A stretch of 64,000 nt of DNA from Acidimicrobiaceae bacterium (GTDB lineage Bacteria; Actinomycetota; Acidimicrobiia; Acidimicrobiales; Ilumatobacteraceae): positions 62,001 to 126,000 of the forward strand of contig BGOG01000002.1 in NCBI GenBank assembly GCA_003569125.1. The letters run 5' to 3'. The position numbers and the translations under genes were made by a program. Positions 32,388 to 41,990 of this stretch are shown here, in pieces (positions within the stretch are counted from its first letter, which is position 1; each line of letters starts with the position of its first letter). The notes under the pieces were generated by a model, which made no database searches, had not been told where the DNA came from, and was given only the letters and a program-made list of their open reading frames with translations.

Positions 32388-33500
32388 GTGGCTTCAAAGA
32401 AAAAGACTGTCAAAAAGAAGGCGGCTAAAAAATCTGGTCAGGTGGGTGCTATAAAGCGGGCTTCATCAAGCAAGAAAACCAAGAAAACCGGTTCTAAGAA
32501 GAAGCTGGACACAGGCGCCAAGAAGAAGCTCGAACTCAAGAAGAAGCTCGAACTCAAAAAGAAGCTTGAACTCAAGAAGAAGCTCGAACTCAAGAAGAAG
32601 CTTGAACTCAAGAAGAAGCTTGAACTCAAAAAGAAGCTTGAACTCAAAAAGAAGCTTGAACTCAAAAAGAAGCTCGAACTCAAGAAGAAGCTCGAACTCA
32701 AAAAGAAGCTTGAACTCAAAAAGAAGCTCGAACTCAAAAAGAAGCTCGAACTCAAGAACAAACTTGAGAAAAAGGCCCGCGAAGCAGCACTTAAGGCCGT
32801 CAAGCGTCAACGCGAAGTCGAAAAGCGTGCCGCGATGGTTGCTAAAGCCCGTGCCTTAAAAGAAAAGCAAAAAGAAGCGGTACGTGTTGCCAAAGAGCGC
32901 GCGAAACTAAAAGCCGAGCAGATCGCCGAGCGTTTAGCACTGCGTGCCGCCAAAGAGAAAGAAAAGCAGGCGATTAAGGCTGCGCGCGAAGCAGAGAGGG
33001 CGGCGAAGTTGGCCGCACGTGAGGCTGAACGGCTTGCCGAGATCGAAGCCAATCGAAAACCTGTTGCTCCGCCGAAACCGCCAATTATTAAAGGTGTAAT
33101 GCAGGACGGTATTACTCCGACAAAAGAATTTAATTTCGAATTCTTGCTTTCACAGCGCGAAATGCTTTTGGCAGAGCGTCGTAACCTTCTTGGGCAAGCA
33201 GATCGCCTAGAAAGTGAAGCGAATGCAATTGTTGAAAACTCAGAAATGGGTGATGTGCAATTTGACGACGAGGGCGGCGAAGGCGACACGATGGTTGTCG
33301 AGCGTGAGCGTGATTTAACTCTCTCGGCATCGGCGCGTCAAACAGTTGAAGAGATAGATGATGCTCTCAAGCGAATTGAGACAGGCGACTATGGCTACTC
33401 AGGTAGATCAGGTTTGCCGATTCCGCGTGAGCGTTTGAAAGCCTTGCCTTGGACAACGGAGCTTGTACAAGAGCGTGCCGGCGGCATTGGTTCTTATTAG
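32388..33500 (+). CDS. DksA/TraR-like protein with Lys-rich N-terminus, KKKLEL repeat helix, and no zinc-finger cysteines
   Basis: C-terminal RQTVEEIDDALKRIETGDYGYSGRSGLPIPRERLKALPWTTELV pattern; GTG after gggagg; located between ileS and lspA. Confidence 0.8.
   Translation: MASKKKTVKKKAAKKSGQVGAIKRASSSKKTKKTGSKKKLDTGAKKKLELKKKLELKKKLELKKKLELKKKLELKKKLELKKKLELKKKLELKKKLELKKKLELKKKLELKKKLELKKKLELKNKLEKKAREAALKAVKRQREVEKRAAMVAKARALKEKQKEAVRVAKERAKLKAEQIAERLALRAAKEKEKQAIKAAREAERAAKLAAREAERLAEIEANRKPVAPPKPPIIKGVMQDGITPTKEFNFEFLLSQREMLLAERRNLLGQADRLESEANAIVENSEMGDVQFDDEGGEGDTMVVERERDLTLSASARQTVEEIDDALKRIETGDYGYSGRSGLPIPRERLKALPWTTELVQERAGGIGSY
32520..32753 (+). repeat. 13 tandem copies of an 18-nt unit AA[G/A]AAGAAGCT[C/T]GAACTC encoding KKKLEL
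   Basis: Counted in sequence; a degenerate 14th unit (KNKLEK) follows. Confidence 0.95.
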
Positions 33501-33527
33501 AACCACAAAAACTCAACCGATTAGTTT

Positions 33528-34013
33528 ATGAACGACGCGCCAGAGCGTAACAGCGCATCAAAATCGGTCGCCTATGTGTTGATGGCGATAATTATTTTTT
33601 TTGATCAATCAACTAAGCATTGGTCGCTTAATGCACTCAGTGCTGGAAAAACGATCAAAATATTTTGGACTCTGCAGTTAAATTTAGTCTTTAACTCGGG
33701 CATGGCTTTTTCACAAGGACAAGGTGTCGGGCGAATCATCGGCGTGTTGGCGATCGGCGTCGTAATCGGGTTGTTGATCTCGTTACGTAAGCCGATGTCT
33801 CTGGTGACGACAATTGGCACCGGTCTGTTGGTTGGTGGTGCTTGCGGAAATATTTTAGATCGAATGTTTCGCGGTAACGGTTGGATGAGCGGTGCCGTCG
33901 TCGATTTTATTGACCTACAGTGGTTTCCTGTTTTCAATGTTGCCGATTCTGCCGTAACGATTGGGGCAGGATTTTTGATATTGGGTGCATTCAATGCAAG
34001 GTCGAGAGCATGA
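33528..34013 (+). CDS. lspA: Lipoprotein signal peptidase (signal peptidase II)
   Basis: FNSGMAFSQGQG, GGACGNILDRMFRGNGWMSGAVVDFIDLQWFPVFNVADSAVTIG. Confidence 0.93.
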   Translation: MNDAPERNSASKSVAYVLMAIIIFFDQSTKHWSLNALSAGKTIKIFWTLQLNLVFNSGMAFSQGQGVGRIIGVLAIGVVIGLLISLRKPMSLVTTIGTGLLVGGACGNILDRMFRGNGWMSGAVVDFIDLQWFPVFNVADSAVTIGAGFLILGAFNARSRA

Positions 34014-34948
34014 TTGACGAAGACAAAAAGCGAATTATCGATGAGACAATTGTTTCGTCGTTGGTAGGTCAACGCGTAGACCGAGTGATTTCACTTGTCG
34101 CAGATATTCCGCGAGCGGCAGCCTCACAGATAATTGATGCAGGTGCGGTGCTATTGGATGGCGTAGTGGTCAAAGCAGGAAAGATCAAAGTCACCGAAGG
34201 TCAGCATTTGGTCATCGACCTGACGATGCTTCCTGAAAAGCAATTGCCTGCAGCCGAGCCAAAAATTAAAATTGATGTGGTTTACGCCGATGACGACTTG
34301 ATCGTCATCAACAAGCAGGCTGGCATCGTCGTGCATCCTGGAGCAGGCAATCCCACGGGCACGCTAGTTAACGCAGTGCTTGCGGTGTATCCAGAAATAG
34401 CGTCAGTTGGTGATGTCTATCGACCTGGTGTCGTTCATCGACTTGACGCCGGCACCACAGGGTTGATGATCATGGCTCGTACTGCCCGTGCATACGACTC
34501 ACTGGTAGACGCGCTTTCGCGACGAGTTGTTGTGCGGCGATACTTGGCGCTGGTTTGGGGCGAGATGAGTGCGCCGAGTGGTGTGATTGACGCCCCACTT
34601 GGCCGTGACCAACGAGACCCGACGCGGATGGCAGTCGTTGCCGGAGGAAAAACAGCGCGAACCAATTACGAAGTTCGTCAGGCGTTCAGTTCGCCAGTGA
34701 GTTGTTCGCTTCTTGAGTGTGGTTTAGAAACTGGTCGCACTCACCAAATTCGCGTGCACTTGGCAACCCTCGGCCACAGTGTTGTGGGCGATGTCGTTTA
34801 CGGCGGTGCGCGCAGTGTGTTGTCTTCACCACGGCCGATGTTGCATGCGATGACTTTAAAGTTCGACCATCCGGTCACTGGTATCGAGATGCGGTTTGAC
34901 GCCGAGATTCCAGCCGATTTCGCGTCAATTTTAAAGAAGTGTTCTTAA
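34010..34948 (+). CDS. 23S rRNA pseudouridine synthase RluD-like
   Basis: S4-like N-terminus, VVHPGAGNPTGTLVNAVL, RPGVVHRLDAGTTGLMIMART, GRTHQIRVHLATLGHSVVGD; ATGA overlap with lspA. Confidence 0.92.
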   Translation: MIDEDKKRIIDETIVSSLVGQRVDRVISLVADIPRAAASQIIDAGAVLLDGVVVKAGKIKVTEGQHLVIDLTMLPEKQLPAAEPKIKIDVVYADDDLIVINKQAGIVVHPGAGNPTGTLVNAVLAVYPEIASVGDVYRPGVVHRLDAGTTGLMIMARTARAYDSLVDALSRRVVVRRYLALVWGEMSAPSGVIDAPLGRDQRDPTRMAVVAGGKTARTNYEVRQAFSSPVSCSLLECGLETGRTHQIRVHLATLGHSVVGDVVYGGARSVLSSPRPMLHAMTLKFDHPVTGIEMRFDAEIPADFASILKKCS

Positions 34949-34951
34949 TTA

Positions 34952-35398
34952 TTATTTTTTAGCGACCGGCCAAGAGGCTTCACCATTCGAAATCGCGGCG
35001 ATATTTTCGAGCGTGTATTTCGTGAGATGCTCGCGCATGTAGTCGCTCGCCAAATGCCAAACTGCCAAGAGCACACATTGCCCATCGTGATCGCACGAGC
35101 CGTCGGTGTGGGGTTCGCCGAAATCTCCAACAGAGATCGGGCCATCCACTGCTGAAATGATTTCAGAGAGATAGATTTCGCTGGCAGGTCGGGCGAGCAC
35201 ATAGCCGCCCCCAACTCCGCGCTTTGATTTAACCAGCCCGGCGCCTTTAAGGGCAAGCAAAATTTGCTCTAAGTAAGGTTGGGGAAGAGCGGTGCGAGTC
35301 GCGATATCGCGCACCGATGTTGGACCATCCTCGTTTTGGTGCAGACGCAAAGACAGAAGCGCTCGACACGCATAATCGCCTCGAGTTGAAATTCGCAC
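34952..35398 (-). CDS. Rrf2 family transcriptional regulator
   Basis: VRISTRGDYACRALLSL, IATRTALPQPYLEQILLALKGAGLVKSKRGVGGGYVLARP. Confidence 0.88.
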   Translation of the reverse strand: MRISTRGDYACRALLSLRLHQNEDGPTSVRDIATRTALPQPYLEQILLALKGAGLVKSKRGVGGGYVLARPASEIYLSEIISAVDGPISVGDFGEPHTDGSCDHDGQCVLLAVWHLASDYMREHLTKYTLENIAAISNGEASWPVAKK

Positions 35399-35478
35399 GC
35401 CTATATCGTACGCCAGTTTTTGATGCCTAAACTCGCTGTCAATAGCGAAGCCTTGAACTATTGTCTTTGAACACAATC

Positions 35479-36624
35479 ATGACGGATAAATTAACGCCTC
35501 AAATATCGCATCAAATATCAAATAGACCGCGCCTGCCGTCGTATAACTCAGGTTGCATCACGGGCATTATTCCGGCTCTGCTCGGACCGTCTGGCACCAA
35601 AGAGATTCCGAGTTGGATGCCAAGTTGCGTTCAGGGTGCGCGCCAAGTCGTGTTGCTGGTGATCGACGGCCTTGGCTGGCATCAGTTGCAAAACAACCTC
35701 GTGCATTGTGAAACACTTTCGTCGATGCAAGGTTCTTCGATCACGACTGTTGCACCAACGACAACGGTGAGTGCATTGACCTCAATTACGACGGGCTTGG
35801 CACCAGCAGAACATGGTCTCGTCGGGTATCGAATCGACATGGGTGGTCGAGTGATGCAGATGCTCAAGTGGGGTGATGAAAAAGGTGATCTACGAAATAT
35901 GTATTCGCCCGATCTAATTCAGCCGTGCCCGCCGTTTATGGGAGCGAGCGTTCCGGTTTTAAGCAAAGCCGAATTAGAGGGTTCGGCGTTTACGCAGGCA
36001 CATTTGCGCGGTGTGCGACCAAAGGGTTGGCGCGCGGCTTCTAGCATCGCCGTTGAGGTCGGAGAGTTATTGCGCGCAGGTGAAAAATTTATTTATGCGT
36101 ATTACGACGGTGTCGACAAGATTGCTCACGAGCGCGGCTTCGGCGCTTTCTACGAAGCCGAGTTGCGCAGCGCCGATGCGCTCGTTGCAAACATCAAACA
36201 GGTTCTCGTTTCCGGGTCGGTGCTGTTGGTTACCGCTGATCACGGGCAGGTAATGGTCGGAAAGAATACATTGCCGCCACACGCCGATGTTCTGGCGATG
36301 ACGGCCTATCAGTCGGGTGAAGGTCGGTTTCGTTGGTTGCACGCGCGAAACGGCACCGAAGTTGAATTGCTTTCACGCGCAACACAGCATCACGGTGATC
36401 GCGCATGGGTCGCGAGCAAAGAACAAATTATTGATGAGCAATGGCTCGGTCCAAGACTTGGCCCTGCAACTCGAAAGCGACTCGGAGATGTTGCCCTTGT
36501 GCCAAGAGACGCAATCAGTTTTGATGATCCTGCCGACACGGGCGCATATATGTTGCAATGTCGTCATGGTGCACTGACGGATGATGAACTTGATGTACCG
36601 TTGCTTGCTGTTACCGGAAACTGA
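35479..36624 (+). CDS. Alkaline phosphatase / nucleotide pyrophosphatase superfamily protein
   Basis: VVLLVIDGLGWHQL, APTTTVSALTSITTGLAPAEHGLVGYR, VTADHGQVMVG. Confidence 0.85.
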   Translation: MTDKLTPQISHQISNRPRLPSYNSGCITGIIPALLGPSGTKEIPSWMPSCVQGARQVVLLVIDGLGWHQLQNNLVHCETLSSMQGSSITTVAPTTTVSALTSITTGLAPAEHGLVGYRIDMGGRVMQMLKWGDEKGDLRNMYSPDLIQPCPPFMGASVPVLSKAELEGSAFTQAHLRGVRPKGWRAASSIAVEVGELLRAGEKFIYAYYDGVDKIAHERGFGAFYEAELRSADALVANIKQVLVSGSVLLVTADHGQVMVGKNTLPPHADVLAMTAYQSGEGRFRWLHARNGTEVELLSRATQHHGDRAWVASKEQIIDEQWLGPRLGPATRKRLGDVALVPRDAISFDDPADTGAYMLQCRHGALTDDELDVPLLAVTGN

Positions 36625-36651
36625 TAAGTCTGATAAGTTACGAGGCCCAAT

Positions 36652-37119
36652 ATGAACGATCCACAACGCGGTGAGATAGTCCCCGAAAATAAACTCGAAG
36701 AAAATAATCTCGTAGAAGAAACCGTCACGGCGCCGGCCAAGGTCATGCGAATCGGCTCGATGATCAAGCAGTTGCTCGACGAGGTTCGTTCGATGACGCT
36801 TGACAGTCCATCTCGTGAACGACTCGCAGAAATTTATGAGCGCTCAATTGTCGAATTGGCGACAGCGTTGTCGCCCGACTTGCAAGAAGAACTAAAGACA
36901 CTTGCCTTGCCGTTCAAAGATGGCGAAATACCATCAGAAGCAGAATTGCGAATCGCCAAAGCCCAACTCGTCGGCTGGCTTGAGGGTCTGTTTCACGGTA
37001 TTCAAGCAACGATGTTTGCGCAACAACTTTCGATGCGTCAGCAGTTTGAACAAAAGCAGATCCAGTCGGGTGAGGCACCCAGTGCTCAGCCAGGAGATCG
37101 CCCCGGAACATATTTGTAA
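36652..37119 (+). CDS. Bacterial proteasome activator (Bpa/PafE family, DUF2587)
   Basis: MRIGSMIKQLLDEVRSMTLDSPSRERLAEIYERSIVEL, AQLVGWLEGLFHGIQATMFAQQ; C-terminus GTYL. Confidence 0.88.
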   Translation: MNDPQRGEIVPENKLEENNLVEETVTAPAKVMRIGSMIKQLLDEVRSMTLDSPSRERLAEIYERSIVELATALSPDLQEELKTLALPFKDGEIPSEAELRIAKAQLVGWLEGLFHGIQATMFAQQLSMRQQFEQKQIQSGEAPSAQPGDRPGTYL

Positions 37120-40100
37120 TGGGTGATTCGTTCACCCATCTTCATGTTCACACAGAGTTCTCGATGCTTGACGGTGCGTCGCGTCTGGACGAACTCGTCG
37201 AGTGCGCGGTCAACGACTCGCAAAAGGCCCTCGGGATCACCGATCACGGCAACATGTACGGGGTCATCGATTTTTATAAAGAGTGCACCAAACGCGGGGT
37301 CAAGCCGATCATCGGTACCGAGGCCTATATGGCCTACGAGACTCGAACAGAGCGTCCAACGCGTCGCGGAAAACTAGATGACAGTGGTGGCGACACTGAA
37401 GCGGGCAAAAAACTTTACTATCACTTGACTTTGCTCGCCGAGAACAACACTGGTTATCAAAATTTGATTCAGTTGGCAAGTTTGGCGTTTCTCGAGGGTT
37501 ACTACTACCAGCCACGCATGGATTGGGAGTTGCTCACGAAATATCACGAAGGTTTGATCGCGACCTCTGGTTGTCTGGGTGGTCATGTGTTGCAAGCACT
37601 TAAAAATGGCAAAGAAGAAGAGGCCTTAAAAACTGCCGCCCGACTTCAAGATATTTTCGGCAAGGATAATTTTTTTATCGAGTTGCAAGATCATGGGATT
37701 CCGTTGCAGATTGAAACGAACCCAAAATTGATCGAGATCGGCAAAAAAATCGGCGCGCCGTTGTTGGCGACGAACGATTGTCATTACACCCATCGCGAAG
37801 ACAGTCATTCGCATGATGCTTTGTTGTGTGTGCAAACCGGTAGCACGATCGCCGACCCGAATCGTTTGAAGTTTGAAGGTCAAGAGCACTACCTGAAATC
37901 TGCCAAAGAAATGCGCTGGCTATTTCGTGAACAGATCACGGCATGTGACAACACTCTTTGGATAGCCGAGCGAGCAAAAGTTCAAATCGATTTTGGTGTG
38001 CCAGTGTTGCCTGATTTTCCAATCCCAGAAGGATTTGCAGATGATCATGCATACCTTGAACACCTGACGTGGCAGGGTGCCCAGCAACGGTGGGGCGAAA
38101 AACTTCCGGCTGATGTCGTTGAGCGCGTGGCATACGAACTATTGACGATCAAGACGATGGGTTTCAGTTCATATTTTCTAATCGTTTGGGATCTCGTGCG
38201 ATATGCGCGAGAGCAATCAATTCGTGTCGGCCCCGGTCGCGGTTCGGCCGCAGGTTGCGCCGTGGCGTATTCATTGCGAATCACCGACCTCGATCCGATT
38301 CGTTACGACTTGTTATTTGAACGGTTCTTGAATCCGGGGCGACGCAGCATGCCTGATATCGACATGGACTTCGACTCGCGATATCGCGATGAGATGATTC
38401 GCTACGCATCTGCAAAATACGGCCGTGATCACGTGGCGCAGATTATTACTTTTGGCACGATCAAGGCTCGCAACTCAGTGCGAGATGCGGCGCGAGTGCT
38501 GGGGTTGCCTTATGGATTAGGCGACAAGATCGCAAAGTTGATGCCGCCGGTCGTGATGGGTCGAGATACACCCCTCAAATATTGCTTTGAAGAGGACGAA
38601 AAACATTTGTCGGGTTATAAAGCAGCGAGCGAATTGCGAGCCCTGTATGACCTCGACCCAGATGTCAAACGGGTAATTGATGTCGCCCGTGGCCTTGAAG
38701 GTCTGAAACGAAATGTCGGTATCCATGCCGCCGCAGTGGTGATCACCAAAGAAAAACTCACGCAGTATTTGCCGATCCAAAGAAAGGCCGAGTCGGGGCA
38801 AGATGCCGAACTCGCACCAATCGTGACGCAATATGAAATGCATGCTGTCGAAGAACTCGGTCTTTTGAAAATGGATATTCTCGGTCTGAGAAACCTGGAC
38901 GTGATTACTGACACGAATAAAATGATCCAAGAGTTGCGCGACCCTGACTTCGATATCGACAAAGTCTCATTTGACGACAAGAAGACTTTCGATTTGTTGC
39001 GTCGCGGCGACACGACCGGCGTTTTTCAACTTGAGTCGACGAACATTCGCGCGTTGGTTCGCAGTATGGTGCCGAGCACTTTGGATGACCTGGCGGCAAT
39101 CGTCGCGCTGTATCGGCCTGGCCCGATGGCCGCGAATATGCACAACGATTTTGCAGATTTCAAGAACGGTCGAAAACAGCCTGAGTTGTTTCACCCCGAT
39201 GCCCAAGAATTGCTCGGCGACACATATGGTTTGATGATTTATCAAGAAAGCATGATGCGTGTTGCGCAAAAATTCGCGGGGTACAGCCTCGAAAAGGCGG
39301 ACGACCTTCGCAAGGCGTGCGGCAAAAAAAATCGCGAAGACATGGCCAAACAGCGCGTGAGTTTTGAGACTGGTTGCGTCGACAATGGTTATGGCCCCGT
39401 GTTGGGTGAAAAACTTTTCGACTCAATCGAGCATTTCGCAGACTACGCATTCGGCAAAAGTCACGCCTACGGCTACGGATTTCTTGCATATCAAACGGCT
39501 TATCTCAAGGCGCATTATCCCGTCGAATACATCGCTTGTTTGTTGACGAGCGTCAAAGCAAACTATGACCGAGCCGCAGTATTTCTTGCCGATGCTCGAG
39601 CCAACGAGATCATCGTGCGAACGCCAGATATCAATACATCGGGGGTCGACTTTGTGCCCGTGATCGATGGCGAGCAGAAAGTCATAAGTTTCGGGTTGTC
39701 GGCGATTCGTAATGTGGGCGAGGCGCTCGTCACTAATTTGGTCGAATATCGTCGCAACAATCAACCCTTCACTTCTTTCTACGATTTTGCCGACCGCGCA
39801 CCGGTGTCGACGCTCAACAAGCGAACCGTCGAGTCTTTGATCAAAGCCGGCGCATTCGACTCACTTGGTCACCCGCGCAAGGGTTTGCTCGCGGTTTTTG
39901 AACCGATAATCGAGAACACTTTGGTGCGACGCCGTGAGCGTGATCAAGGAGTAATGAGTTTGTTCGGCGACGATGATGGTTCAGGTTCTGGGTTTTCGGA
40001 GCGAATCGAAATACCACAAATCAATTACGAAAAGTCAGAACAACTCAAGATCGAGCGCGAGATGCTCGGTTTATACGTTTCAGATCATCCATTGCGCGGG

Positions 40101-40646
40101 GTCGAGGGTCAACTGCGTCGAAAAGTTGAGTGTTCATTGATCGACCTCGAAGAAAAACCTGATGGCGCATTTTTGAAATTAGGTGGAGTAATCACATCTG
40201 TTGACCGAAAGTTCACCCGCAAAGGTGCTCAAATGGCGGTTTTGAAAATCGAAGATCTGCAGGGGTCGATCGAGGTAACGGTGTTTCCAAAAACTTACGA
40301 AAAATTTGGTCATTTAATTGAAGAAGATAAAATTGTCATAGTTCGTGGTCGTCTTGATCGACGCGATGAATCATTGATCGCGTTCAACGCACAAGAGATC
40401 CAGGTTGTCGAACCAATGCGGGCGAGCGACTTGAGCGTGCACATCGAGTTGCCCGGGCCCGCTTTATCAGAAGAAGCGATAAATGAGTTGCAAGAGTTGT
40501 TGCGCGAACACACTGGTCTTACGCCCGTTCAATTGCATATGCCGGGGGGCAAGGCGTTGCGATTGCCTGACGAGTTCAATGTAGATATTGATCGTGCGAT
40601 GGGACGACTTCGTGCGTCTTATGGTGACAGCGTTTATATCGGTTAG
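37119..40646 (+). CDS. dnaE: DNA polymerase III alpha subunit
   Basis: FTHLHVHTEFSMLDGASRL, VGPGRGSAAGCAVAYSLRITDLDP, PDIDMDFDSRYRDEMIRY, KSHAYGYGFLAYQTAYLKAHYPVEY. Confidence 0.97.
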   Translation: MGDSFTHLHVHTEFSMLDGASRLDELVECAVNDSQKALGITDHGNMYGVIDFYKECTKRGVKPIIGTEAYMAYETRTERPTRRGKLDDSGGDTEAGKKLYYHLTLLAENNTGYQNLIQLASLAFLEGYYYQPRMDWELLTKYHEGLIATSGCLGGHVLQALKNGKEEEALKTAARLQDIFGKDNFFIELQDHGIPLQIETNPKLIEIGKKIGAPLLATNDCHYTHREDSHSHDALLCVQTGSTIADPNRLKFEGQEHYLKSAKEMRWLFREQITACDNTLWIAERAKVQIDFGVPVLPDFPIPEGFADDHAYLEHLTWQGAQQRWGEKLPADVVERVAYELLTIKTMGFSSYFLIVWDLVRYAREQSIRVGPGRGSAAGCAVAYSLRITDLDPIRYDLLFERFLNPGRRSMPDIDMDFDSRYRDEMIRYASAKYGRDHVAQIITFGTIKARNSVRDAARVLGLPYGLGDKIAKLMPPVVMGRDTPLKYCFEEDEKHLSGYKAASELRALYDLDPDVKRVIDVARGLEGLKRNVGIHAAAVVITKEKLTQYLPIQRKAESGQDAELAPIVTQYEMHAVEELGLLKMDILGLRNLDVITDTNKMIQELRDPDFDIDKVSFDDKKTFDLLRRGDTTGVFQLESTNIRALVRSMVPSTLDDLAAIVALYRPGPMAANMHNDFADFKNGRKQPELFHPDAQELLGDTYGLMIYQESMMRVAQKFAGYSLEKADDLRKACGKKNREDMAKQRVSFETGCVDNGYGPVLGEKLFDSIEHFADYAFGKSHAYGYGFLAYQTAYLKAHYPVEYIACLLTSVKANYDRAAVFLADARANEIIVRTPDINTSGVDFVPVIDGEQKVISFGLSAIRNVGEALVTNLVEYRRNNQPFTSFYDFADRAPVSTLNKRTVESLIKAGAFDSLGHPRKGLLAVFEPIIENTLVRRRERDQGVMSLFGDDDGSGSGFSERIEIPQINYEKSEQLKIEREMLGLYVSDHPLRGVEGQLRRKVECSLIDLEEKPDGAFLKLGGVITSVDRKFTRKGAQMAVLKIEDLQGSIEVTVFPKTYEKFGHLIEEDKIVIVRGRLDRRDESLIAFNAQEIQVVEPMRASDLSVHIELPGPALSEEAINELQELLREHTGLTPVQLHMPGGKALRLPDEFNVDIDRAMGRLRASYGDSVYIG

Positions 40647-40715
40647 TAGAAACAGTTGCCTTAATTAACCTGCGCTATCGGAAATCGAGTTTTTTGCTGG
40701 CAGAATAGAGGTGTT

Positions 40716-41372
40716 ATGTCGCTTGTTGTCAAGACCAAAGACGCCTCACAGTTAATGGATACTGATCTTGATGAACTCGCCTCGATGGGTGGTTCATTCG
40801 GAATCGGCGCAATTTCGAAAGCAAAAGAAGACTGGGTGCTGTTTGCCAGCGCGCGACTCGACAACAAGTTGCATGGTTTCATGTTCTCGACTCTCGAGCG
40901 CATCGGTGGCACACCTTGTGTGTTGTTGGGCATGCTCAGTGTCAAGCCAACATCAAAACGCGATCAGATTCTTAAAGGTTTGATGAGCGAGGCGTACCAT
41001 CGCGCACTGATGGCGTTTCCAGACGAAGATGTTGTGGTCGGATCACGGTTTGTCGACTCTGACGCACTCGAGGCCTTCAAGTCACTCACCGAAATGATTC
41101 CGCGACCTGACCATAAAGCGGTCGGCGAAGAGCGCGCTTGGGGTCGGCGTCTGGCCCGTCGCTTCGGTTGCGAATCAACTTACGACGAACAATCTTTTGT
41201 TATCAAGAGCAATGGTCAAAGTGGTTTCATGGATTTTCAATCGCTCAAACCAGGCAAGGCTCCTGCCGATATCAAGGCAATGTTTAAAACGGTTTCGTCA
41301 AAGAAGGCCGGTGTACTCGTGGTGCATGGCTGGACAATGACCGAAAATCTTTTGAAGCTCGGCAAACACTAA
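40716..41372 (+). CDS. Hypothetical protein (218 aa)
   Basis: Long ORF; no family confidently recognised. Confidence 0.65.
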   Translation: MSLVVKTKDASQLMDTDLDELASMGGSFGIGAISKAKEDWVLFASARLDNKLHGFMFSTLERIGGTPCVLLGMLSVKPTSKRDQILKGLMSEAYHRALMAFPDEDVVVGSRFVDSDALEAFKSLTEMIPRPDHKAVGEERAWGRRLARRFGCESTYDEQSFVIKSNGQSGFMDFQSLKPGKAPADIKAMFKTVSSKKAGVLVVHGWTMTENLLKLGKH

Positions 41373-41382
41373 GAGTTCTGCC

Positions 41383-41988
41383 ATGCAGTTCGCGGACTGT
41401 GTTCGCTCGCGCAAGATGGTGCGATCTTTTCGCAGCGATCCAGTCGCACCAGAATTAGTTGAACGGATAGTCGAACTCGCATCGCGTGCACCATCGGCGG
41501 GCAAAACTCAAGGTTGGCATTTCTTGGTATTGCAAGGCGCCGAGACTTCGCAGTTTTGGGATACAACATTGCCTGCCAAAAAACGATCCTCGTTCAAATG
41601 GAAGCACTTGCTTGATGCGCCGATCATTGGCTTGGTTTTCGCCGATTCGGCGGCTTATGTCGCGCGCTACAGCGAGTCGGATAAATCTTCAACCGGTTTG
41701 GGTAACAGTGAATCGAGTTGGCCGACACCATATTGGACAGTGGACGCATCTTTCGCAACGATGACATTGTTGTTGGCGGCTCACGATGTGGGGCTGGGTG
41801 CGCTATTTTTCGCGGTGTTCTCAGGTGAGGATGAATTGCGCGAACTTTTGAACGTGCCGACAGATTTACAACTGATCGGCGCAGTGGCGATGGGTTGGCC
41901 TCGAACTCAAGAAAAAAATATAAGCGGATTGAGTGCCAGCCGCACGAGGCGTACGCCAGCACAGATCACGCATTTTGGCAAATGGTAA
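41383..41988 (+). CDS. Nitroreductase family protein
   Basis: RKMVRSFRSDPVAPELVERIVELASRAPSAGKTQGWHFLV, GLGALFFAVF. Confidence 0.88.
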   Translation: MQFADCVRSRKMVRSFRSDPVAPELVERIVELASRAPSAGKTQGWHFLVLQGAETSQFWDTTLPAKKRSSFKWKHLLDAPIIGLVFADSAAYVARYSESDKSSTGLGNSESSWPTPYWTVDASFATMTLLLAAHDVGLGALFFAVFSGEDELRELLNVPTDLQLIGAVAMGWPRTQEKNISGLSASRTRRTPAQITHFGKW

Positions 41989-41990
41989 AA

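Noticed and set aside
32520-32753. CRISPR-like array
   Set aside because: Units are contiguous 18-mers without spacers and lie in frame inside a CDS.
32438-32803. Minus-strand ORFs of SSFFLSSSFFL / FEFELLFEF repeats
   Set aside because: Antisense translations of the KKKLEL coding repeat; the + frame extends into a recognisable domain.
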